DNA of 64,000 nt, from positions 124,001 to 188,000 of the forward strand of contig NZ_CANMAX010000001.1 of the NCBI RefSeq assembly GCF_947495995.1. Direction: 5' to 3'. Position numbers and translations under genes: made by a program. Each line of letters begins with the position of its first letter. The first letter of the stretch is position 1. This DNA comes from an uncultured Tenacibaculum sp. GTDB taxonomy: Bacteria; Bacteroidota; Bacteroidia; Flavobacteriales; Flavobacteriaceae. The notes below the pieces were generated by a model. The model had not been told where the DNA came from. It made no database searches and saw only the letters and a program-made list of their open reading frames with translations. Shown here piece by piece: positions 1 through 8,054 of the stretch.

Positions 1-1696
1 CAGAAAATGAAAGTTCTTCAATCTTTTTAGCTTCACTAACCAAATCTGGATTTGCAGTAAAAATTCCATCTACATGTGTATAATTCTGTAACTCTTCTGC
101 ATCTAAATAATTTGCCAATAAAGACGCTGTATAGTTGCTTCCGTTTCTACCTAGAGTAGTTGTTTCATTCTTTAAATTTGAAGCGATATAACCAGAAACA
201 ATATTAACTGTACTTCCGTTATGTTCTTTAAAATGATTTACAACGTTCTCTTTAGAAAGCGTATCTATAGGTTGTGCATTTCCGAAACTTTCATCTGTTT
301 TTAGTAAAACCCTAGCGTCTGTTGCATGAGCTGGAATTCCTCTTTGTTGTAATAATTCTGTTACTGTTTTTATCGAAATTAACTCACCTTGAGCTAAAAC
401 CTCATCTTTTGTTTTATTGCTATAATCACCCAATAAACTTACTCCTTCAAATAACTTTTCTAGTTTTTGAAACTCATTAGAAAAATCTAATAATGGTGTA
501 ATTTTAGTTTGCTCGTATTTAAAAGCTTCTAATTGCTCTTGATAAGTTTCACTTTTTGAGGCACGTTCTAAAATTGATTCTAATTCGTTTGTTGCATTTC
601 CTCTTGCTGAAACTACAACTGTAATATGCTCTCCTTTATTTATTTTATTTTCTATAATATTGATGACATTATCAATTCCTTGATTTGATAATGATTTCCC
701 TCCAAACTTTAAAACTTTCATCTTTTTAGCTTTTGGATTTTCTTTAAAAATTGATCCGAATATTTTTTCTAGTTGTTCATATTCAATTAAAAACGCATCG
801 TGTCCGTGTACAGAATTAATTTCATTGTACGTTACATTAGGATGTTTTTGCGCTAATTTTTTATGCGTTTCTCTATTTTCTTCCGCAGTAAAAAACAAAT
901 CAGAATCCACTCCAATAATGTGAATATTGGCTTTAATGTTTTCTAGAATATCTTCTGTATTTTCTCCTTGAGTTACATCGATCGTTTTTAGTAACTGATT
1001 CATTAATTTATATGAAGCCAATTGGTAACGCTCTTGTAATTTTTTTCCATGATGTAACAACCAACTTTCTACATTGAAAATTTGTAAACTCTCGTTTTTA
1101 CTTCTTTGGAATCGTTGTTTAAATGATGCTGGAGTTCTGTAACATAACATCGCATGAATTCTAGCATCGTGAACTGGATTTTTAGAATTGGTTAAAAACA
1201 ATTCTTGAATTTGACAGTTGGCTATTAACCAATCTGTAGATTTCCAGTCTGTTGCTATAGGAATTAAATGCTCGGTTATTTCTGGTTGCAATACTGACAT
1301 TTCCCAAGCAATTCCACCTCCTAAAGAACCTCCGATTAGAGCAAAAAGTTTTTCAATATTCAACTCTTTTAAACCTTGAATAAAGATTTGAGCGACATCT
1401 CTTGCTATAAAACTTTTGTACTCATCAATTAAAAAATCGTCGTAGCCATTACCTGGAATATTGAAACATAAAATAGTGTACTTGTTAGTATCAATGATTT
1501 TATGTTCACCAATTATGTCTTTCCACCAACCATCTTCTCCCGCAACATTACTATTCCCTGTTAACGCATGATTTACTAAAATCACTGGTGCTTCATGAAG
1601 TGGTTGTCCGAAAAGCTGGTAAGACAAACGAATTGGTATTGCCTTACCACTTTCTGTTATATAACTAGGTAAATTAATATGGCCTAATGTGTGCAT
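1..1696 (-). CDS. thrA: Homoserine O-acetyltransferase fused to ThrA-type aspartate kinase (3' part beyond window)
   Basis: One uninterrupted frame starts at the ATG at 1696 and runs off the left edge (about 565 codons visible). Residues 1-325 are a MetX-type alpha/beta hydrolase: HALTGNS near the start, the nucleophile elbow GGSLGGG, a VDSDLFFT acidic site and the C-terminal VHGHDAFL histidine. This enzyme makes O-acetylhomoserine from homoserine and acetyl-CoA. Met326 (codon at 719-721) begins an aspartate kinase with KFGGKSLS and, near the window edge, GRNGSNYTA and VDGIFTANPD, closest in form to ThrA. I translated the joint and found no stop or shift. A homoserine dehydrogenase half is expected by analogy with ThrA but lies outside the window. 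The stop of metY is 23 bases upstream, so the two are surely cotranscribed and would share the SAM riboswitch. The fusion places the first step of the aspartate pathway on the enzyme that supplies MetY with its substrate. Confidence 0.9.
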   Translation of the reverse strand, partial: MHTLGHINLPSYITESGKAIPIRLSYQLFGQPLHEAPVILVNHALTGNSNVAGEDGWWKDIIGEHKIIDTNKYTILCFNIPGNGYDDFLIDEYKSFIARDVAQIFIQGLKELNIEKLFALIGGSLGGGIAWEMSVLQPEITEHLIPIATDWKSTDWLIANCQIQELFLTNSKNPVHDARIHAMLCYRTPASFKQRFQRSKNESLQIFNVESWLLHHGKKLQERYQLASYKLMNQLLKTIDVTQGENTEDILENIKANIHIIGVDSDLFFTAEENRETHKKLAQKHPNVTYNEINSVHGHDAFLIEYEQLEKIFGSIFKENPKAKKMKVLKFGGKSLSNQGIDNVINIIENKINKGEHITVVVSARGNATNELESILERASKSETYQEQLEAFKYEQTKITPLLDFSNEFQKLEKLFEGVSLLGDYSNKTKDEVLAQGELISIKTVTELLQQRGIPAHATDARVLLKTDESFGNAQPIDTLSKENVVNHFKEHNGSTVNIVSGYIASNLKNETTTLGRNGSNYTASLLANYLDAEELQNYTHVDGIFTANPDLVSEAKKIEELSFS

Positions 1697-1719
1697 TGTA
1701 CTATGAACTTAGAAACAAA

Positions 1720-3015
1720 TTATTCTTGAATTACTAACTGATTTACAGCTTTAAAAGCTTCTTTTAAATCAGATTTTAAATCTTCTACATTTTCTAATCC
1801 TACTGAAAGTCGAATTAAATCTTGCGTTACTCCTGTTGCTTCTTGTTCTTCATCACTCAACTGTTGATGTGTTGTACTTGCTGGATGAATTATTAAAGAT
1901 TTTGTATCTCCAATATTTGCTAATAATGAGAATAACTTCGTATTGTCTGCTATGGTCTTTGCCGCTTCATATCCTTTTTTAGCTCCGAATGTTACAATTC
2001 CACTTTGACCTTTTGGTAAGTATTTATCAGCTAAGTCTTTGTATTTATTTCCTTCTAAACCTGGATAATTTACCCAAGCTACCTCGTCTTGTTCTTGTAA
2101 CCATTTTGCTAATTCCAATGCATTTTCACTATGCTTTTGAATTCTTACGGGTAAGGTTTCTAAACCTTGAATGATTTGAAATGCATTGGTTGGACTTAAT
2201 GCTCCTCCAAAATCACGTAATCCTTCTAAAATTAATTTGAATGTAAATGATGCTGCCCCTAAAGTTTCGTAATATTTTAATCCGTGGTAACCAGCAGAAG
2301 GTTCAGTAAATTCTGGAAATTTACCATTATCCCAGTCAAAATTACCTGCATCAACAATTACTCCTCCAAGAGAATTTCCTTGCCCGCCAATGTATTTTGT
2401 TAATGAATGAATAACAATATTTGCACCGTATTCAATTGGATTCAATAAAGATGGCGTAGCAACTGTATTATCTACGATAAAAGGAACTTTCGCCTTCTTA
2501 GCTTCAGAAGCAATATTTTCAAGATCTAGTACATCTAACTTCGGGTTTCCTAACGATTCAGCAAAAAATGCTCTTGTGTTTTCCTGTACTGCTTTTCCGA
2601 AATTTTCAGGATCTGATGGATCAACAAAAGTTGTTGTAATTCCTAATCTTGGTAAAGTCACTTTTAGTAAATTATAAGTCCCTCCGTATAAACTACTAGA
2701 AGCTACAATATGATCTCCAGCTCTTAATAACGTTAATAAACCTGTTGAAATTGCTGCTGTTCCCGAAGCAAAAACTACTGCTCCTACTCCACCTTCTAAA
2801 GCCGCTAAACGTTCTTGTAAAATTTGATTTGTTGGATTATTTAAACGTGTGTAAATAAATCCTAATTCTTTTAAAGAAAATAAATTAGCTGCATGATCTG
2901 CATTATTAAACACATATGAAGTTGTTTGATAGATTGGAACAGCTCTTGTTCCTCCTGTTTGTGTTACATCATGCCCAGCATGTAATGCATTTGTTTCGAA
3001 TTGTAATGTACTCAT
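1720..3015 (-). CDS. metY: O-acetylhomoserine aminocarboxypropyltransferase (sulfhydrylase)
   Basis: Cytosolic PLP enzyme of the Cys/Met metabolism family, 431 residues, the usual MetY length. It condenses O-acetylhomoserine with sulfide to give homocysteine. The N-terminal ETNALHAGHD and YTRLNNPT segments are typical of the family. The PLP-binding lysine is K207 in the context IHSLTKYIGG, and a VDNTVATP aspartate that contacts the cofactor nitrogen lies about 25 residues earlier. It is the first large gene of a unit with the MetX-aspartate kinase fusion, and its 5' leader holds an S-box riboswitch, so it should be repressed when S-adenosylmethionine is abundant. The start ATG follows AAAAAAGTAGGAAAA, without a clear Shine-Dalgarno, as usual in this phylum. 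Confidence 0.95.
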   Translation of the reverse strand: MSTLQFETNALHAGHDVTQTGGTRAVPIYQTTSYVFNNADHAANLFSLKELGFIYTRLNNPTNQILQERLAALEGGVGAVVFASGTAAISTGLLTLLRAGDHIVASSSLYGGTYNLLKVTLPRLGITTTFVDPSDPENFGKAVQENTRAFFAESLGNPKLDVLDLENIASEAKKAKVPFIVDNTVATPSLLNPIEYGANIVIHSLTKYIGGQGNSLGGVIVDAGNFDWDNGKFPEFTEPSAGYHGLKYYETLGAASFTFKLILEGLRDFGGALSPTNAFQIIQGLETLPVRIQKHSENALELAKWLQEQDEVAWVNYPGLEGNKYKDLADKYLPKGQSGIVTFGAKKGYEAAKTIADNTKLFSLLANIGDTKSLIIHPASTTHQQLSDEEQEATGVTQDLIRLSVGLENVEDLKSDLKEAFKAVNQLVIQE

Positions 3016-3044
3016 TTTTCCTACTTTTTTGAGTTAATAAAAAA

Positions 3045-3086
3045 TTAATCTAAAAAGTCAAACCACACCGTTTTACGATGCCGCAT
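3045..3086 (-). CDS. Candidate leader ORF between the SAM riboswitch and metY (13 codons)
   Basis: A minimal ORF, ATG at 3084-3086 to TAA at 3045-3047, reads MRHRKTVWFDFLD. It ends 29 bases before the metY start and begins about 60 bases after the riboswitch closing stem. It stands out because its first 30 bases are clearly GC-richer than the AT-rich leader on both sides, and because I find no hairpin or U-run there that would explain the composition. It contains no Cys and no Met beyond the start, so it is not an ordinary attenuator that measures its own amino acid. Translation is unproven; the ORF could also be a piece of the expression platform. I do not know a named family for it. Confidence 0.35.
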   Translation of the reverse strand: MRHRKTVWFDFLD

Positions 3087-3147
3087 ATAGAAAAATGTTA
3101 TTAAGAAAAAATAAGACGTTTCGTTAAGTTAATAGAAAGTCTATTTT

Positions 3148-3252
3148 GTTATCTATCCCGATATTTTTTGGGTAGAATTTAGCACCTTCTTTGACTGAGC
3201 AAAGGGTTGCTAAGGTTTCACAGGGTCTATTCCCTCCACCTTTCTTGATAAC
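3148..3252 (-). promoter_or_regulatory. SAM-I (S-box) riboswitch upstream of metY
   Basis: On the minus strand the element is closed by a P1 stem GTTATC (3247-3252) with GATAAC (3148-3153). Inside it carries the S-box core in the right order: AAGAAAGGTGGAGGGA, then CCCTGTGAAACCTTAGCAACC in two parts around 3190-3230, then AAGGTGCTAAATTCTACC and GGGATAGATAAC. This is the conserved SAM-binding core. The metY start is 132 bases downstream. No GC hairpin with a U-run follows, so control probably does not use a standard intrinsic terminator. A fair promoter candidate upstream is the AATATTTG near 3287-3294, which matches the Bacteroidota -7 box imperfectly. Confidence 0.93.
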
Positions 3253-3342
3253 ATTATCGATAAGTGTTTGAACTTTACGTCTGCAAATATTCAATCATAA
3301 AAACTTAAAATCCAAATTTTTCGATACTTTTTTACAAAAAAA

Positions 3343-4320
3343 TTATTTTAGTTTAAATTTCATAAGCAATGGAAGATGATCTGAAACTTGTCCGAATTCC
3401 TTTAAAACTCTAGCCTCAACAGGAATTATATTTTCAGAAGTATAAAAGATATAATCTAATCTTTTATGAGGTTTATCGCTATCATAAGTAAAATCATATT
3501 TTTCTTTTGAAAAAGCAGCGTTTCCAACATTTGGAATATTAAAAACCTCTAAGATTGCTGCGTCTTTAAAGACAGGATCGCTATTAAAATCTCCTACTAA
3601 AATGGTTGGATAATCTTTAGCATACTGATTAAATAGTTCTACAACTTTTTTAACATGTTTTATCCGTGTTTTTTTATCAAAAGCTTCTAAATGTACATTC
3701 AAAAGGATTAGTTCTTTTCCATTTATATTCGTTTTTACAACTTGTACTAATCTATCTAAATAAAAGGCATCTCTGTAAAAAGGATTGTCCTCAACTCTTT
3801 CTAATACAATTCTAGAATAATCACTCAAACTGTACTTACTTAAAATCGATTGACCTGAAACTACTTTACCGAAATTCACGCTTGGCAAACCGTAAGGAAA
3901 AGGCACATATTTTTTATCCCAGTTTATAGCTCTAGCAATATAAATATAACCTAGTTTTCCTATTTCTTCTTCTTGATTTACATTGAAAGAACGTCCTGAA
4001 TTATAATCAACTTCCTGTAATGCAATAAAATCGGAGTTCAATTTTTTGAATTCCGTTAACGCCTGATCTAAATTTTTATTGAATAAATCTTTTGTCTTTG
4101 CTATTGGTTTATTGTTCGTCATACCACTTAGGTAACCAATATTGTATGTGATCACACTAAATATTGAATCGTTTGTATGACTAACTTGATAATCATTTTC
4201 TATAAGTTTTGCATAGTCATTTTTGTTTAAAGCAGCACTCGATCCCCAAAAATAAAAAGCCACAAACAAAACGATAAAAACAAATATCATTTTTATCAGA
4301 ACAGAAAATATTCGCCTCAT
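3343..4320 (-). CDS. Membrane-anchored endonuclease/exonuclease/phosphatase family protein
   Basis: Protein of 325 residues with one N-terminal membrane segment (about residues 4-26), followed by a DNase I-like fold. The expected motifs are in order: VITYNIGY (about 58), ALQEVD with the metal-binding Glu (about 103), LLNVHLE (about 207), VGDFNSD (about 242) and a C-terminal QVSDHLPL with the catalytic His (about 315). These are the metal and phosphate residues of the family, so it should be an active phosphodiesterase or phosphatase acting outside the inner membrane; the substrate cannot be told from sequence. I place the start at the ATG at 4320 rather than the in-frame TTG at 4326, because the ATG has GGGAG six bases upstream. 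A hairpin covers that GGGAG. Confidence 0.85.
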   Translation of the reverse strand: MRRIFSVLIKMIFVFIVLFVAFYFWGSSAALNKNDYAKLIENDYQVSHTNDSIFSVITYNIGYLSGMTNNKPIAKTKDLFNKNLDQALTEFKKLNSDFIALQEVDYNSGRSFNVNQEEEIGKLGYIYIARAINWDKKYVPFPYGLPSVNFGKVVSGQSILSKYSLSDYSRIVLERVEDNPFYRDAFYLDRLVQVVKTNINGKELILLNVHLEAFDKKTRIKHVKKVVELFNQYAKDYPTILVGDFNSDPVFKDAAILEVFNIPNVGNAAFSKEKYDFTYDSDKPHKRLDYIFYTSENIIPVEARVLKEFGQVSDHLPLLMKFKLK

Positions 4321-4326
4321 AATCAA

Positions 4327-4353
4327 CTCCCTTTTCTTTATTTATAAAGGGAG
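4327..4353 (-). promoter_or_regulatory. Hairpin covering the ribosome binding site of the EEP-family gene
   Basis: CTCCCTTT (4327-4334 on the plus strand) pairs perfectly with AAAGGGAG (4346-4353) across an 11-base AT-rich loop. On the minus-strand transcript the 3' arm AAAGGGAG ends six bases before the ATG at 4320. It is therefore a rare Shine-Dalgarno-like sequence for this phylum that is buried in an 8-bp stem. No U-run follows, so I read it as a translation-level element rather than a terminator. Confidence 0.45.
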
Positions 4354-4443
4354 CCTAATATACGATAAAGTTTTTTTTCTGAATTAATTAAACCTTTTAA
4401 GTAATGAAAAGTCTTAGAAGTATAATATTTAAATAAAAAGAGA

Positions 4444-4890
4444 ATGAAGAAAATGGTTTCTGTAATGCTGGTTTTAGGTTTTTTAATGACTGGCTTCGCA
4501 CAAAAGAAAAAAAGAAGAGGAGATGATGGTTTTTCTGTAGATCAGAAAACTGAATTAGCCTTAAAAAAAATGACGCTTCGGTTAGATTTATCTGAACGTC
4601 AGCAAAATAAAATCCGTCCCCTATTAGCTGAACAAATTACAAAACGTGAAGAGTTTAGAAAGAATCGTAAAGCTAAAAAGTTAAGTGCTGATGAAAGATA
4701 TGAAAGACAAATGGCGCATTTAGATAAAAAAATTGCTTTTAAATCTTCTATGAAAGAAATCTTAAACAGCAAGCAATATGAGCGATTTGAAAAGATGAAT
4801 GGTAGACGAGCTCATAAAATGAAGAGAAAGATGAAAATGAAAAAAAGAAAAAGACATGAAGAGCAAATGAATGCTCCTGAAAGAGCATAG
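4444..4890 (+). CDS. Small basic exported protein, Spy/LTXXQ-like helical
   Basis: 148 residues with an N-terminal signal peptide (MKKMVSVMLVLGFLMTGFAQ). The mature part is highly basic and helical. The pattern LRLDLSERQQNKIRPLLAEQ (about 47-66) resembles the helical hairpins of Spy/CpxP-type periplasmic proteins with LTxxQ-like repeats, and a second weaker copy EILNSKQYERFEKM lies near 112-125. The C-terminus is a run of Lys, Arg and Met. This suggests a periplasmic helical protein that may hold other proteins or bind envelope stress signals; that role is inference from fold resemblance only. It stands alone, with a strong terminator directly behind it. Confidence 0.7.
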   Translation: MKKMVSVMLVLGFLMTGFAQKKKRRGDDGFSVDQKTELALKKMTLRLDLSERQQNKIRPLLAEQITKREEFRKNRKAKKLSADERYERQMAHLDKKIAFKSSMKEILNSKQYERFEKMNGRRAHKMKRKMKMKKRKRHEEQMNAPERA

Positions 4891-4914
4891 TAGTTTGATA
4901 ATTGGTTTTTAGTT

Positions 4915-4950
4915 AACCCCAATTCCTAAGTGAATTGGGGTTTGTTTTTT
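4915..4950 (+). terminator. Intrinsic terminator after the basic exported protein gene
   Basis: AACCCCAATTC (4915-4925) pairs with GAATTGGGGTT (4932-4942) around a 6-base loop and is followed by TGTTTTTT. The U-run points to use by the plus-strand gene at 4444. It sits exactly between convergent genes and its tail overlaps the stop codon of the minus-strand DUF2314 gene. Confidence 0.85.
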
Positions 4951-5833
4951 AGCTTTCTCCGTTTAATACTTTCCATTCACCATTTTCTCTGTATGTATTT
5001 ACTTTATCTAAAGTTCTTCTACCATCTGGAAAAGTGCAATATTCTGTTACCAAACAATGATCTTCTGAAATAAACTCGCGTTTAAATGCGCTCTTTACAC
5101 CTGAAAAATCTGGCATTCCGTTTTCTTGCATATGCTGTACAAAAGATAACTCAATAACTTCTGCTGTTTTAGCAATAATTTCATCATCGATTGGAATATT
5201 AGCCATATTGCCTAACATGAGTTCGGCTTCTTTTCTAAAGTTTTTACAACTTATCGCTTTGGCTAAATCGTTATTATTATAAGCTTCTTCTATGGATAAA
5301 ATTGCGCCTTCTGGTGTAGTAAAATCTAATGGAAAATAATCTTCACCCTCATCGATAATCATACCTAAACTTTGATCAAATTCGGGTAATGCTTCTTGAG
5401 GCATTCCTTCTCTTATGGCTCTGATAGTATATCCGCCAATTAATCGAGCATTCTCAATAATCATCCAATCTGAAACTTCATTTTCTGTAATTCCTATTTT
5501 CTGACCTAAAGCAACATTTGAAATATCTGCAGGTTCATTTCCTACTACTCCATAAATATTGCCATCGCTATCGTAACTTGGTTCACCTAACCAAATATGC
5601 TCGATAATTCCGTTTTCTTCAATTTTAGCTTTTACGGAAAAGTATAATTGTCCTTCCTTTGGAGTTTCAATACAAGATTTAAAATAATGAAGTGTTAATC
5701 TTGCTTTTTTCATAGCCCAATTCATTCTATCATCCTCATCTGCTATGTAATGAACATCTGGTTGTTCTTCTCTTTCAAGAATTACTTTTTCTTTTTCACC
5801 TTTCTTTCCGAACAGCTTTTTAAAAATCCCCAT
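4949..5833 (-). CDS. DUF2314 domain protein
   Basis: 294 residues, no signal peptide. Residues about 30-145 match the DUF2314 pattern: DDRMNWAMKKARLTLHYFKS, then FSVKAKIEENGIIEHIWLGE, then an acidic SDGNIYGVVGNEP turn and VSDWMIIENARLIGGYTIR. The C-terminal third (about 180-290) is a separate segment ending DKVNTYRENGEWKVLNG that looks like a small NTF2-like or DUF4878-like cone, a weak call. The function of DUF2314 is unknown. The N-terminal GIFKKLFGKKGEKEK is a short basic tail common in soluble proteins of this group. It is followed downstream only by the bidirectional hairpin at 4915 and is probably monocistronic. Confidence 0.8.
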   Translation of the reverse strand: MGIFKKLFGKKGEKEKVILEREEQPDVHYIADEDDRMNWAMKKARLTLHYFKSCIETPKEGQLYFSVKAKIEENGIIEHIWLGEPSYDSDGNIYGVVGNEPADISNVALGQKIGITENEVSDWMIIENARLIGGYTIRAIREGMPQEALPEFDQSLGMIIDEGEDYFPLDFTTPEGAILSIEEAYNNNDLAKAISCKNFRKEAELMLGNMANIPIDDEIIAKTAEVIELSFVQHMQENGMPDFSGVKSAFKREFISEDHCLVTEYCTFPDGRRTLDKVNTYRENGEWKVLNGES

Positions 5834-5902
5834 AGTTTTAGTTTTTATTTACCATCTAAGATAATAAAAGTATTGGGTTATTTTACAAAGATGAAATGTC
5901 GT

Positions 5903-6418
5903 TTATTCTTTAAACCAACTTGCGTACTTAACATAGTTATTTGCAATTCTGTCAACCTCACCAGATGTTAATTCAGGAGAAATATCTTTAACTTTTTTTG
6001 CTGGTACTCCTGCATAAATACTTCCACTTTTAACATGAGTATTTTTTGTTACTACTGCTCCAGCTGCAATAATTGTATTGCTTTCAATAATACAATCGTC
6101 CATGATAATACTTCCCATTCCTACTAAAACATTATCATGAATTGTACAACCGTGTACAATGGCATTATGACCAATAGAAACATTATTTCCAATAGTCGTA
6201 GGAGATTTTTGGTACGTAGCATGAATTACCGCTCCATCTTGAACATTTACTTTATTTCCCATTTTTATAAAGTGTACATCTCCACGAATTACAGCATTAA
6301 ACCAAACGCTACATTCTGTTCCCATAGTAACTTCTCCTACAATAGTTGCATTTTCTGCAACGAAACAATCTTCTGGAATTTGAGGCTCTTTTCCTCTTAC
6401 AGGTTTTATTATTGGCAT
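5903..6418 (-). CDS. Gamma-class carbonic anhydrase family protein
   Basis: 171 residues forming a left-handed parallel beta-helix made of hexapeptide repeats (for example ENATIVGEVTMGTECSVWFN and NNVSIGHNAIVHGC). The three zinc ligands of the YrdA/PaaY group are in place at H66, H84 and H89 (INGHATYQ-like region, SIGHNAIVHG). The Arg in VIRGDV and the Asn/Gln in VNVQDGAVIH are the residues that define the subunit interface and active site. The C-terminus is the usual short helix GVPAKKVKDIS. It is probably a cytosolic trimer, though many members of this group have little measurable carbonic anhydrase activity. The gene stands between two minus-strand genes and is probably cotranscribed with the upstream SH3 protein gene (34-base gap). 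Confidence 0.9.
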   Translation of the reverse strand: MPIIKPVRGKEPQIPEDCFVAENATIVGEVTMGTECSVWFNAVIRGDVHFIKMGNKVNVQDGAVIHATYQKSPTTIGNNVSIGHNAIVHGCTIHDNVLVGMGSIIMDDCIIESNTIIAAGAVVTKNTHVKSGSIYAGVPAKKVKDISPELTSGEVDRIANNYVKYASWFKE

Positions 6419-6452
6419 TTAACTTCTTTTATACTTATAAACTATCAAAAAA

Positions 6453-7316
6453 TTAACATCCCACTGGAATGATAAATTCTATAATTTTTTCTGTGACTTT
6501 ATTATTCTCATCTGTTAATACAAATTTCAGAAAAACTTTACTACTTGTTACTCCGATAGGATATTTATTTACATCATCTACATTCTTCATTAATTTTGAC
6601 CATCTTTCTCCGCAATGTTTAGCAACAGCTTTTTTAAGGTCATTTATCTTAATTGGTATAAATTTTTCAGCATCTTCTTGAGAATAACTCAAGATTTTGT
6701 ATGAATTCTTTTGTTTTAAATACGATAATTTCTCCCATTTTGAATAATAATGTTTCCAATTTAAAAGATCACAATGTGGTCCTTCATCCATAATTGTAAC
6801 ACTATTTTCATATCGCTGAAAAACTTTCACTCGTTTATATTTATTATGATATACTTTTAAATATTTTCCTTCAGGACTGCCACTTAAATCTACTTCAATT
6901 CTTCCAACACCATCTTTAACTGTAATTTCTTTAGAGAAGTTATAATTAATTTCGATATGATCTATCTCAATAATAAGATCTTCAAACTTAATTTCTATTC
7001 TTTTATTTATTTTTTTTTCAGTTAAAAATCCACTAAACACAAAACCTTCTTCTTTCTTTCCTTCAATATTCGCAGAAACTTTTAACCACTTACCTTTAAT
7101 TTCTTTGCCATTATCTAAAAATGAATAATTAATTCCAGTTTTTCTATCTACTGTTACTTTTTGTCCATATTTAAACTTGCTTAATCTTTCAGAAGAAACA
7201 CTAGGTTTTTCTCTTACAATCAAACCATTATCAGCTGAAACATATAAGAATTCTTGACAAAATAACCAGTTGGAAATTATTGAAAAGAATAAAATTAAAC
7301 CAAATTTAATCTTCAT
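6453..7316 (-). CDS. Exported bacterial SH3-domain protein
   Basis: 287 residues with a signal peptide (about 1-20, ending FCQE). Residues about 22-85 form an SH3_3-type domain: LYVSADNGLIVREKPS, then GQKVTVDRKTG and GKWLKVSANIEGKKEEGFVFSGFL. The remaining 200 residues match nothing I know; they have a PHCDLLNWKHYYSKWEKL segment and a C-terminal Cys. Bacterial SH3 domains of this sort often bind cell wall, which suggests a periplasmic wall-associated role (inference). It starts six bases after the LytTR regulator stop, so it is probably in one unit with the two-component pair. Confidence 0.7.
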   Translation of the reverse strand: MKIKFGLILFFSIISNWLFCQEFLYVSADNGLIVREKPSVSSERLSKFKYGQKVTVDRKTGINYSFLDNGKEIKGKWLKVSANIEGKKEEGFVFSGFLTEKKINKRIEIKFEDLIIEIDHIEINYNFSKEITVKDGVGRIEVDLSGSPEGKYLKVYHNKYKRVKVFQRYENSVTIMDEGPHCDLLNWKHYYSKWEKLSYLKQKNSYKILSYSQEDAEKFIPIKINDLKKAVAKHCGERWSKLMKNVDDVNKYPIGVTSSKVFLKFVLTDENNKVTEKIIEFIIPVGC

Positions 7317-7322
7317 TATAAA

Positions 7323-8051
7323 CTATTTAAAATAAGCTAATAAATTTCCTTTTTTTGATGCGGAAACTAATACTTCTTTTCCATTGATTAATTCAACACT
7401 ACCTCCTTTACCTTTTTTATATTTCGTGATATGGTTAATATTCACCAAATACGATTTATGAATTCTTGCAAAAGGATATTCTCTCAATACTTCTTCGAAA
7501 TGTTTTAATGTTTTACTCACAACCTTCTTTGAGTTCTCGAAATGAATTTCTGTATAATTATCGTCTGCTTTACAGAAAATAATTTCCTCTACATTAACAA
7601 CTTCAAAACCGTCTTGAAGCGGAATAGTTATCTTTCCTTTTACTGTACTATGAGGTGTTAATACTTTATTCTGTAGTTGTTCTTCTTTCTCTTTTATCTC
7701 TAAAACTAAATTCACTGATTTGATAAGTTCATCAATAGAAATTGGTTTTAGTAAATAGTAAGTTGCTTGATTATTTAGTGCTTCTATAGCATAATGATCG
7801 TATGCAGTTACAAAAATCGTTTCAAATGTTTTGTTTTCTACCTTTTCCAATAAATCGAAACCGTTTCCGAAAGGCATTTCTACATCTAGAAAAACTAAAT
7901 CTAATTCATGTTTTTGAATTAATTCGTAAGCTTCTTCAATATTACTTGCTTCTCCCATTAATTCTATACTCGGACAATATTTACCTACGTAATTCTTTAG
8001 TATTTCTCTACTGATTTGCTCGTCTTCAACAATAATAGTTTTCAGTTTCAT
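7323..8051 (-). CDS. LytTR-family response regulator
   Basis: 242 residues. Receiver domain 1-120: acidic pair VEDEQ at 8-12, phosphoacceptor D56 in VFLDVEMP, T/S in FVTAYDHYAIEAL and the Lys of YLLKPIS. LytTR DNA-binding domain about 140-242: EIIFCKADDNYTEIHFENSKKVVSKTLKHFEE and FARIHKSYLVNINHI, which is the standard signature. It will be phosphorylated by the kinase encoded immediately upstream (3-base gap). Its targets are unknown; LytTR proteins bind paired direct repeats, and a candidate pair lies upstream of the kinase gene. Confidence 0.95.
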   Translation of the reverse strand: MKLKTIIVEDEQISREILKNYVGKYCPSIELMGEASNIEEAYELIQKHELDLVFLDVEMPFGNGFDLLEKVENKTFETIFVTAYDHYAIEALNNQATYYLLKPISIDELIKSVNLVLEIKEKEEQLQNKVLTPHSTVKGKITIPLQDGFEVVNVEEIIFCKADDNYTEIHFENSKKVVSKTLKHFEEVLREYPFARIHKSYLVNINHITKYKKGKGGSVELINGKEVLVSASKKGNLLAYFK

Positions 8052-8054
8052 TAT

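Noticed and set aside
700..740. A frameshift or gene boundary between the acetyltransferase and kinase parts
   Set aside because: Codon-by-codon translation across the joint shows no stop and no shift; it is one frame.
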